Assembly: GCA_025201345.1 (NCBI GenBank) | Contig: JAIXMG010000007.1 | Coordinates: forward strand, 992,001-1,056,000 | Origin: Thamnidium elegans | Lineage: Eukaryota > Mucoromycota > Mucoromycetes > Mucorales > Mucoraceae | Length of the DNA stretch: 64,000 nucleotides | Reading direction: 5' to 3' | Shown: positions 1 through 8,899 of the stretch, in pieces | Position numbering within the stretch: the stretch's first letter is position 1 | How the letters are laid out: every line of letters begins with the position of its first letter | Made by a program: the position numbers and the translations under genes | The notes under the pieces: generated by a model | Databases searched by the model: none | What the model was told of the DNA's origin: nothing | What the model saw: only the letters and a program-made list of their open reading frames with translations

Positions 1-931
1 TGGTCCTTGTTATATGCTCGGCTACTTCGACCTGGCGTTCTATTAAGTTTGTACGGATTTCGTCTGAAAGAAGCATTTCGACGATCTTGTCCGAAATAGA
101 AATCATCTTGGTAACCTTGGCGGAGGATCTAGCCGTATGACACACTGGACAGTTGAGAAGATGGATATCTTCGGTACTATATAAGTAACACGCATTGATA
201 CAGATATCGAATTTTCGTGTCATAGCCAGAGGTACGGCGTTTTTAACGAGACTGTTACAAGTATCATGGCTCAAAAGCTTGTTAGTACAATCTGTCAATA
301 TATGAGGTATTTTTTAATTTTTTTTTTTTAGAAAAATTGTATATATTAGTCTCTTATTGAATCTATGTAGTAGTTTGAAATTATTTACCTAACGTGTTGT
401 CTGCTATCATCATATTGATTAAATGTCTTAACGCTCTTGAGCCTTCGCGACTGATGTTGTACGTATCGCATACTTCTTCAAACATTATACTGTATCTTTC
501 GATTGTAGTGAATGGGAATTTTGGAACATTCAATTTATATTTAATACCACCATCAACCTGGTCAGTATCTTCAAGTATTGTATTGTCATTTTCAGTTGTG
601 GTAGCGGGATCAACAAACAAGAAATCAGGAAAGTCGGATTGATCTGCTTTAATGTATATGTAAGTAAAATGGCTAAATTATATACAGTATATGATTAATT
701 CTTACCTTCGTTCTCTAAAACATCACTGGTAGCATGCTCATTTGTTTCTTGTTCATCATCGAAATCAATATAGTCGCCACAGTCATATTCATACGAGCTT
801 TCGTTTTCGGTATTTACAACAAGAGGGGCGGGTGTGACGGCGGACCTTGCCTTTTGAAGAAGGAGCTGGTGAACGTATTTGATATTACTTCCAGAGACAC
901 GGGTACGTTTGCTGGGGACATAAGAAGACAT
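1..931 (-). CDS. Tnp2-like CACTA transposase, N-terminal part (runs off the window)
   Basis: Probable transposase of CACTA-1. Three exons join cleanly: 931-706, 643-389 and 291-<1, with GT..AG introns at 705-644 and 388-292, both in phase 1. The product starts MSSYVPSKRTRVSGSN, passes through an acidic stretch, and in exon 3 has a Cys-rich segment (LLNCPVCHTARSSAKV) followed by a helix-rich stretch. The Cys-pair segment ahead of a DDE catalytic domain is typical of Tnp2-family proteins; the catalytic domain itself would lie to the left of base 1 and cannot be checked. Start chosen at 931: first ATG of an open frame preceded by AT-rich spacer. Family placement rests on the CACTA terminus and this segment, not on visible catalytic residues. 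Confidence 0.6.
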
Positions 932-1792
932 GTTTAAGCAGAAATATAATGTAATATAATTTGGAATATTTTTATATCTGCTTTTATACTAAAAATATTT
1001 ACTTTTTTTTAAAAAAAAATGTTTCAAGGCAATATATTTACGTTATCATTATCTCAAGAAATCAATATGGAAATCGTATTCGGAACCACTCATGGAGAGC
1101 TCTCTTATCTTTACTGCAAAAAAAAAAAAAAAAAAAAAAAATTGTTTCACGGTAGATTTTTTCTTTATCTCTGGAAATCAATTTCGAAATAGTAGACCAC
1201 TCATTGAGATCTTTGATTGTCTTTTTACAAAAAAAAATCAATAATTATAATAGACACGCTTGATTGGAAAACATTTCAAATTGATTAGCCAACTTCCAAT
1301 TAAAAATTTATGCTGAAACCAGGGCCTGCAAAAAAAAAAAGGAAGTGTTAGGATCCAAAAGAAACAAATTCAATCAAGATATTTTATACAATAGCCAAAC
1401 ACATCTGAATCAATAACATACAATGGAAGAGTCGAAATGAAGAACGTAGCTCAATACTATAAAGTAAATATATATATATATATATAAAAGGTACATGTAC
1501 TATGAATAAACTTTTCAACTAACTTAAATTTTATATAGACTTGGCCAATACAATTGTTTTGAAGTATATGATCATCATCGGTGCCTTTTTTTTTTCTTTT
1601 TTTTTTTTTTTAGATGTGGTTTGGTTTCTGTTTCAAATAGATGTTACTGATAAAGATATTTGTTCTTTCTCTTGGCGATGTCTCAAGTAAAAATTTTTTT
1701 TTAACAATTCTATTTAAACCGATGTTTTCATAAAAAAAAAAAATACACATTTCCTTTTTACCCACTCCTAAAAAATCGAATATACTACAATA
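932..1792. other. Divergent spacer of CACTA-1, low complexity
   Basis: Non-coding stretch between the two divergent CACTA-1 genes, presumably holding both promoters. It has long A/T homopolymers (about 1119-1141 and 1586-1611), a (TA)n run near 1469-1487, and a diverged tandem duplication: about 1024-1120 resembles 1141-1240, sharing the order of 'TTATCTC..GAAATCAAT', 'CCACTCAT' and an A-run. No open frame I would support. Confidence 0.5.
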
Positions 1793-2791
1793 ATGTCCAA
1801 CAACAACGAACTTTCTTGGGACTCTTCTAACTTCTTACAAGACGCGTTATTCAACGAGAACACTACTTCGGATTCTGCAAAAATCGAATCACTTATCGAA
1901 GAAGTAAGTGAAATGAAGAGTATGTTATCAAATATATTGGCCATTCTGCAAGGTGGTAGAAGCTTCTCTGCTCGCTCGGTCTCTTTAGGTTCAGGTAATT
2001 CTTCGACCAATATAAAAGATATATAGTACTGATGTTCTACTCGATTCTAATTATTATATATTAAGATTCAAGCTCATCTAGCAACAGATTTGTTGAGCCT
2101 GTCTCTTTTGATATCTTGAATGACCAAGATAAACTTGAAGAGATCAACAGTAATGCCAGAAGTAACCGTGGTAACCGTCGCTACGGGAAGGATACCATGA
2201 AGAGAATAACTGGAGCAAAATCTGAAAGGCTCCTGATCATCGCCATGTGCATCCTTTGGTTGGAAGAGACCAATGTCCAATATGGCATGTCGACGGTCGA
2301 CGAAGAAACGGCTGCACGGGAACAAGATGCAAATGATAGGTACAACAACACCAATGCCTTGATAATCTTGTTCTGTCGTACCAAGTATGCAGATAAGGGT
2401 CTTGACTTTCTCTGGAGCGGATTAAGCGCGGATGAGCAGGTCACTACAAGCTTTGTGGTCGAACACATTGCCTTGGAGACATTGACAATTGAAGCTTGTT
2501 TGCCCTTGATTCTTGGGTAACGTTTCATTTGCTGTCCGTTGCTATCCGTAATGATGGAAAAAGAAAGAAGAGCAAGAGACCAGTCGTAAGTTATTTGTTA
2601 ATTGTTTATTTTATAAATATTAGTATTATTCACCTTTTTTTTAATTGTATTATTAGGTTGACGTCGGGGAGTCTTTTTCAATCTCAAACTTACAAGAAGA
2701 AATTGATTCCCAACAGGTAAGTATTGCTGAAAAAAGAAGACTTGCTGAGGACCGAGATGATGGCAGTCCCGCCCAGCGAAGACACTATTGA
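1793..2791 (+). CDS. Second CACTA-1 gene: spliced protein of unknown function
   Basis: Four exons give one open frame of 269 codons: 1793-1994, 2066-2516, 2564-2585, 2657-2791. Introns are GT..AG and 47-72 bp; the 47-bp intron (2517-2563) explains an apparent in-frame stop at 2518, though an acceptor at 2573 would also keep frame. The N-terminus (MSNNNELSWDSS...) contains a heptad-like helix around residues 30-50, then an Arg-rich patch (NRGNRRYGKDTMKR), a helical middle, and a Lys/Arg-rich acidic tail ending SPAQRRHY. I do not recognise the family. By position it could be a DNA-binding accessory protein, like TNPA of plant En/Spm, which binds subterminal repeats; that is inference only. Confidence 0.55.
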
Positions 2792-3576
2792 TTGGTTTTT
2801 TTTTCGGTTTTTTTTTAAAAAGAAAATATAAATACTTCTATTTTCTTTCCTTTTCCTTTTCCTTTTTTTTTTTTTTCGTCACTTCCTTTTTCTTTTTTCT
2901 TCTTTTCGACAAAATAAAATAAAATTTCTTTTGTTGTTGGACTTTGTACATCTTGTGTCATGTCAGTCATGTCATAATTTTTTGAAATGAGGTAAGATGA
3001 ATAGTCATTTACTATAATTAAATAGCTATAACACTAAATTATGCTTACTTTATCTATCTAATATTTCTGTTACTACTTACAATATATAGGGCTTTACTGT
3101 AAGTCCTTTTGCTATCGACCGGACTAATTTGGTTCTAATAATGTAACTATATGCTTAAATTTAAACTTACACTGTATTCTGACGCTTTTTTTTTTTTTAC
3201 TCAATACATTGATAGCTTATTTCTCAAGAGTATTGCTTTTATCTTCTACGTTGTTGGCCGTGCTCTATTTATTTTTTGCTTATATAAAAAATAAGACCGA
3301 ACTATAAAATACATATACCTTCCTCTTCTGTATACAATGTAGAATAACAACAAAATTCACATATAAATAATATATTCCACTTTTTTTTTCCATATATTTT
3401 TTTTTTATTTAATAAATCTATATTACAAAATGTACTATAATATTGCCGTTTTATTAAATAACTATTTTATTCCATAACCTTTTAATAGATCCGATATATA
3501 CTGCAATGCTTTTTTTTTTATTAATGGACAAAAATTATTGAGATTTAAATAAACTCAAACGATAAAGCTGTGTTTT
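2792..3576. other. AT-rich right arm of CACTA-1
   Basis: Non-coding. It aligns by eye, with many small gaps, to 15370-16010 of CACTA-2: both share an 'AATAAAATAAAA' block, a 'TTTGAAAT.AGGTAA' block, a block around AACTATAA..TACACATATACC, and 'TTACAAAATGT.CTATAAT' before the subterminal repeats. So this is the conserved right arm of the family, not random spacer. Confidence 0.55.
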
Positions 3577-3776
3577 AACGCCATCGATAATTGTAGCGGT
3601 ATCGCTGTTTTTAAGCGGTATCGATAAATTTATCGATACCGCTGTTTTTTAGCGCCATCGATAAATTTATCGATATTGCTTAAATTTATCGCTGTCGCTA
3701 ACATCGATAATTTTAGCGATGCCGATTAGCGATAGCGATAAAATTATCGATGTGATCGCTGGGGCTCGCCTTAGTG
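3577..3776. repeat. CACTA-1 subterminal repeat array and right terminal inverted repeat
   Basis: About 200 bp packed with palindromes: two copies of the 18-bp ATCGATAAATTTATCGAT, plus several AGCGGTATCG, AGCGATAG and ATCGATAATT units, ending in GGGGCTCGCCTTAGTG (the inverted CACTA end). Such arrays are where CACTA transposition proteins bind. CACTA-2 has the same layout with AGCGCTAA in place of the CGATA-type units. Confidence 0.75.
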
Positions 3777-4293
3777 CACATTACTTCACCAAGATTTAAT
3801 ATTACAGTTGTAAGCAGCATATGTTTATTATCATTATCATTTATTATTATCTTATTAATAGTTTAACATGACAAGAGTATATCTTACCTTGCATGAATAT
3901 AATAATTCTATATCAAGTGAAACTTAATCCAATGGTTACATATCTATCTCAGCTATCAAGAGTAATCCTTTATCCTGTCTCACACTGATCCAATAATATG
4001 ATCAGGAAATCTTTCTAGAAAAAAGAATAACTTGATCGAAATCAATAGAATAATATAATATAATTGATATCAGGAACTTTCCATTATGATTTATATCCTT
4101 GTCTTTACTAGATATGTCAGTGATATGAATGATACCCATGTTATAATTATCGATACCAAAATACTATAAATATAGGTTGAACTTTAGTTTAATCATCTTT
4201 GTCTTTTCTTGAAATAAAACCCTATACAAAGCTTTCACAATACTTGTATTTGTCTTCCCTTCTTTTACCTTATTATCCCCGTTCTAAATAGGA
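3777..4293. other. AT-rich stretch between CACTA-1 and Gyp-1, possible LTR relic
   Basis: No open frame. It holds a TATA-like block (ACTATAAATATAGG near 4171), then AATAAAA near 4215 and a pyrimidine-rich tail, an order resembling a retrotransposon LTR, but I could not define both TG..CA ends or a target duplication. Confidence 0.3.
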
Positions 4294-4620
4294 TGTGGAA
4301 TCCGAGCTATGAAATAGTGAAGATTCAAAAATAAAAATAAAAACAAAAAGATACTAAAAAGTAATCAGTCGCAAAATAGGAATTATCGTTTTATTAAATA
4401 AAAAAGGTGTCTGTTTATATAGCTTTTTTATATCTGAGTTTAAGTACAATTCTGGTAGTGTGCTGTATCACAATAAGTGCTACAGTTTCCTTATATAATT
4501 ACGAGCCGTGCTTATCTAACCTAGTCTTCGGTCAAGATATATAATTATGGTCAATCCTCTAATCATTACTCAGACAACAGTTATTACTGGACGATGTCGG
4601 TAAGGCTTAGTTAAAATAAA

Positions 4621-5760
4621 GGATGTATCTGCATATAGGTCTCAGATTATATTTAAGCTCCGACTAATTTAATTTCTTGTAAAATTGAAAAACATATTAT
4701 AAATAAAATATATATATTAATTACATCAAGAGAAAAAAGAATATATATAAAAGATCAAAAATTGAATTTAGATATAAATAAAAATTAAACAATGCCTTCT
4801 TATAACTCTTTGTACATTAAAATTAAAAAACAAAAGTATATTTATTTAGTAACTAAAGTTATGAAATTAGAAAAAAGAATTAATAAATTAAAAGAAGAAA
4901 ATACTTATTACAAATCATTAAATATAGAAAAAATAAATAATAATATTGACGATAAAATAAACAAACATTTAGAAGAGAGACTAAATAATATAAATACATT
5001 AGAATCAGATATAGATGATAGTAAAGAAATTGATATATGCGAAGATTGTGGATTTGAAATTAATGAAAATGGATGTATTTGTCCTGATATATGTAAAAAT
5101 GAAGATTGTGAAAATTATGACGAAGATGAGTATAATGAAATATGTAATATATGTAAAAATAAATTAGATGAAGAAGTAGATGAAGAGGTAGATGAAGAAG
5201 TAGATGAAGAAGTAGATGAAGAAGTAGATGAAGAAGTAGATGAAGAGGTAGATGAACTATGTGAAGAGTCAAATACGTTAAGTGATATTGAAATGGAAGA
5301 AAAATTCTATAATGAAAATTCATCTAAAACAAGTAAAAATAGAAAAAATTATAATAAATTAAATGAGAATGAAGAAAATATAAAAGTAATAAATAAACTA
5401 AATAAGAACTATATTAATATAACTAAGAATGAAAAAGATCATTTAATTGAAGATATAAAATTAAATAATAGAAATACATTAAAATTATTTAATGAAATAT
5501 ATATAAAACACATGAAAAAAGAAATTAAGGACGACTATATTAATAATATTTATGAAATTTATGATAAAAATAAATCAAGGTTTATGAAAAACTTAGAGAT
5601 TAGTTTTAAAATATGTTCCAATGATAGATTATATAATAGTAATTATGTATTTCCACTATACACATTTAATAGCATAAAAAAATCATCCATTGACAATTTT
5701 ATAAATTTATTAGAAAAACACGTTATAGAAAATATGTGAGACCTTAATACATAATGACCC
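4621..5760 (+). mobile_element. Elem-X: 1140-bp single-gene TIR element with 8-bp target duplication
   Basis: Comparing the two Gyp-1 LTRs shows exactly what was inserted: TTAAAATAAATATG in the intact LTR becomes AAAATAAA-[insert]-AAAATAAATATG. The duplication is 8 bp (4613-4620 and 5761-5768). The insert has imperfect inverted ends: left GGATGTATCTGCATATAGGTCTCA, right end inverted GGGTCATTATGTATTAAGGTCTCA, identical over the inner 8 bp AGGTCTCA and at 18 of 27 positions by hand count. One gene fills most of it, and its TGA stop lies in the right inverted repeat. An 8-bp duplication is known for hAT, P, Merlin and some KDZ elements, but these ends do not start with the usual hAT CAGNG. Mobilising enzyme unknown. 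Confidence 0.8.
4792..5739 (+). CDS. Elem-X protein: 315-aa coiled-coil/zinc-ribbon-like protein of unknown function
   Basis: Intronless. Residues about 20-75 are charged and heptad-like (coiled coil). Residues about 82-122 hold Cys pairs (CEDC, CICPDIC, NEDC, CNIC) that could bind zinc. Next comes a perfect-to-near-perfect tandem repeat of DEEV (about 125-153; DNA unit GATGAAGAAGTA, 5167-5253), then a Lys/Asn/Ile-rich region and a compact C-terminal helical segment. Codons are overwhelmingly AAA, AAT, ATA, GAA, far more AT-biased than any neighbouring gene. No DDE, HUH, tyrosine- or serine-recombinase motif was recognised. It could be a passenger, a highly diverged transposase or a sequence acquired from a very AT-rich genome; all three are open. 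Confidence 0.65.
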   Translation: MPSYNSLYIKIKKQKYIYLVTKVMKLEKRINKLKEENTYYKSLNIEKINNNIDDKINKHLEERLNNINTLESDIDDSKEIDICEDCGFEINENGCICPDICKNEDCENYDEDEYNEICNICKNKLDEEVDEEVDEEVDEEVDEEVDEEVDEEVDELCEESNTLSDIEMEEKFYNENSSKTSKNRKNYNKLNENEENIKVINKLNKNYINITKNEKDHLIEDIKLNNRNTLKLFNEIYIKHMKKEIKDDYINNIYEIYDKNKSRFMKNLEISFKICSNDRLYNSNYVFPLYTFNSIKKSSIDNFINLLEKHVIENM

Positions 5761-5849
5761 AAAATAAATATGAATTAGTCATAAAGGGATAAAGACGTGT
5801 GAGATAATCATGTATGTGTAAATATATTTGTATATGCTTGATCACATCA

Positions 5850-6118
5850 TTGCCCTCCTTCCACGTTTTGACTAGTATATATTTATTTTGTAACATAGAT
5901 ATGCAGGATGTAAGATATATTGTAAGTTGAAAAACTTGTAATATGTGTTGGCAAGTAAGTTGTAGAATGTATTAATGAAGTGCGATCATAGTAGTATAAT
6001 GTGTGTACCAGTAAAAACCCATAAAATAAAATGACTGTTATGTATAAAGTAAAAAACCAAGAACTGGATAAAAAGTAAAAAAGGGAAAAGGTTTACATTG
6101 TTTACGTATGTAGAGTTT
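5850..6118. other. Gyp-1 polypurine tract and 3' untranslated segment
   Basis: On the minus strand this runs from the pol stop codon to the 3' LTR and ends in GGAAGGAGGGCAA, the likely polypurine tract. Otherwise AT-rich without coding potential. Confidence 0.5.
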
Positions 6119-8899
6119 CTAAATTCTGTTTCCAGAAGTTCTCTGTGATCGTCTAATTACGTTAGCATTTTTATTGCTGTGTCGATCGCGTGTACCACGT
6201 TTGCGTATAGTGTTATTTACTGAAGCCGGTAATGAGCGCGTACTGTTAGTACCAGCATTGCGGCAATCCCAATATAGCTGGATGTGATACTTTGAATCAA
6301 AGTCTTGTTCCGTTTGCCATGTATTATCTTCAGGATTATCGTAACCAAGCCAGTGTACCAAATAATTATAATTACCTGGTGTTCCACGATGACCAATAAT
6401 TGCTTGTACTTCAAAATGACCATCTTTGGTTTTATTTTGGGAAGCTACATTAGCATTAATAAGCTTAATTTGATGCGTTGCTATGTCTCTGGATAGAAGG
6501 TTACCTTGAGGGTCTGTCAAGATGTAGGATTTATTCTTTGTATAACCACTAATAGTAAAAGGGCCAGAATATCTTTCCTGTAACTTAGACGTACGGTGTA
6601 CATTCTGTATCATGACAGTACTGCCGATTGGGTACATATCTTTAATAATTCTATGTGTCTTTTCAAATCGAGCATGATCGTTGTCTTGTGTTTCTTTTAT
6701 AAGTTTTGTTATTTCAGGAATAACTACTTCTTGTGCAAAAGCAAGACGATCGTTAATTAATTTAGTGTCAGCTTTCTCAGTACTAAGAGTGTGCTTTACT
6801 TTGGAATAATCTTCAAAACCATTGGGTTGTCTGTTAAAAACAATAGCATAAGGTCGTGATTTGTGTAATTTGGAATATTTACTATTCATAGCAAGCTGTA
6901 CGCTATTTAGATATAAATCCCAGCTATCATTTTAATAATACTGTTCTTTGCAATACCAACGAATCTTTCACAAACCGAATTACCCATAGGGGTGTATGGT
7001 AGGGATAGGCGTCGATCAATACCACTTAATAATATCAATTGCGATACAATATTATTAACGAATTCACTACCGTTATCATGAGAAATTACTTTAGGAAATG
7101 AAAATAGACAAAAGATATTTAGTAATTCTTTTGCTATTGTTAAACTAGTTTTATCAGGCAAAGCGCGTAATATAGTAAATCGACTAAAGTGATCAACCAT
7201 GACAAGCATGTAGTTATTTCCAGATGCAGAAGTTGTATTAAACGTTCCGAGATCAATTGACCAATGATCTAATGGCTGAGATGGTAAGACACTTCGAAAA
7301 GGATGGAACCCCGCTTTAGAAACGTTGAAGTGTCTACATGTAGGGCAATTAGAAATAATTCTGTGTATGTCATCTCTCATGTTTGTCCAATGCATATTAT
7401 AATCGCGATGAATAGTGGTTTCACATTCTTTAATTCCGAAATGGCCGAGTAGGTGAACTTTGTTAATGATATCATCGCGTTCCTTGGTAGGAGGCGTAAT
7501 GTAATCAGCATAACGTAAAGCACTGTTAATAAGTGTATCTTTGGTAGATGTAGACTTAGTTTCACGAATTATATTGCAAATGGGTTCATTGTTACTTCCA
7601 GTACTAATATTATTAGACGAGTGTTTAATGAGGGTTTCATTTTGTGTGTAGTCTCGAGCATGCTGTTTAAGTGCTTTTTTATAAAAAGTAGAAGAAATGT
7701 TCAATTGAGGCTTGAAACGTTTCGTATTCTTTTTTTTAAAAACGCGCTTTTCAATATGAGCGTGTGGTGGCTTGTTAGCAGCGAGTAAAAGTTTGTCACG
7801 TTTCGTCAAAATAAAGGGTTCTTTTTCGTCTACTATTTTCCCCCCTTGCAAATTTTGAAAGTCATCAGAAAACAATCGACTACCAGCATCAGCAATGTAA
7901 TTGAGATGACCAGGCAGATGTACAACTGAATAAGAGAAAGCAAATAACACTTCATAATATGTCAAAAGAAGGTGGTTTGGAATTTGCTGCGAATGTAAAT
8001 AGATCAAAGATCTGTGATCAACATGCAAAGTGAAGTGTTTATTTACGAGCCATTTACTAAATCGCTGGAAACAATAAACAACTGCTAGAATTTCACGACG
8101 TGTAGTACTAAAGTGAAGTTCACTACCAGACAATGAACGACTAGCCATGGCAACATAACGAATTTCGTTGTCAACTTTCATATACAATACACCAGAAATA
8201 CCTGTGTTTGAAGCATCAGTAGCAACGTGTAGAGGATATTTATAGTCAATTGCATGAATAAGTGGTGCCGAAGATAATGCTTTTTGAAGATTTCGTACCG
8301 CAATGGTGTGAACTTCTGTCCAGTGAGATGGTAAGTCTTTGACATTACGCAATTTATCTAAACAGGAACTAATGTGCGCGTACATTGGAATAGAACTGCG
8401 AAAGAAATTCATATAACCAAGTAGAGAATTTAAAGCACGGGTAGTAGTTGGAATGGGGAATTGCAATGCTGTATTAACTTTTCTAGGATCAGGTAATAAA
8501 GCGCCATTGACAATTGTCCACCCAAGAATGTTAAATGAGGTCTGACCTAAGACAATCTTCTCTGCGGAAACTACAAGATTTGCCTTAATTAAACGACGTA
8601 AAATTTCGGCAACACATTCAGTGTGATGAGCAAGAGTACCAGAAGTACTAATGGTAAGATCATCAACATAAACTTGTATGTAGGAAAGATCGTGAAATAA
8701 CTCTTGTAGAACTCGTTGAACAAGGTTTCCTACAAATGTAATGCCGAAACAACACTTTGAAAAAGAGTATGTGTTGTATCTACGTAATATATGTAACAAT
8801 ATCGAATTAGACATAGATTATACAAGTACTCATATTCTCATATAGTCACTTACATAATCTATATACAATTAGACTATTTCTACTTATATGACTCAGATA

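Larger units (their letters stand above)
1..3776 (-). mobile_element. CACTA-1: right-hand part of a large CACTA-type DNA transposon
   Basis: The right terminus, read inward from 3776, is CACTAAGGCGAGCCC, the CACTA signature; the left end lies outside the window. Next to it (about 3577-3765) is a dense array of short inverted and direct motifs built on ATCGATAAATTTATCGAT and AGCGATA, the subterminal repeats expected of this superfamily. Inside are a Tnp2-like transposase gene on the minus strand (ending left of base 1) and a second spliced gene on the plus strand, transcribed divergently from an AT-rich spacer. The adjoining three bases CAC (3777-3779) would be the 3-bp target duplication, not testable without the left flank. 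CACTA-2 at 14573-16152 has a homologous terminus with a clear 3-bp duplication, which supports the boundary. Both genes look open, so the element may be autonomous. Confidence 0.75.
4294..5849 (-). repeat. Gyp-1 3' LTR, split by Elem-X
   Basis: Plus-strand read starts TGTGGAATCC at 4294 and ends ATCACATCA at 5849. Without Elem-X (4621-5760) and one copy of its 8-bp duplication it is about 408 bp, and it matches the other LTR at 17442-17848 except for small indels in its last part (the stretch following AGTCATAAAG). Confidence 0.85.

Noticed and set aside
2518..2520. In-frame stop in the second CACTA-1 gene as evidence of a pseudogene
   Set aside because: A 47-bp GT..AG intron (2517-2563) removes it and keeps the frame into the next exons.
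2181..2528. 115-codon minus-strand frame over the second CACTA-1 gene
   Set aside because: Shadow of the plus-strand coding exon, which has consistent splice sites.
5060..5323. Antisense frame rich in His/Leu opposite the Elem-X gene
   Set aside because: It is the complement of the DEEV repeat and low-complexity coding sequence.
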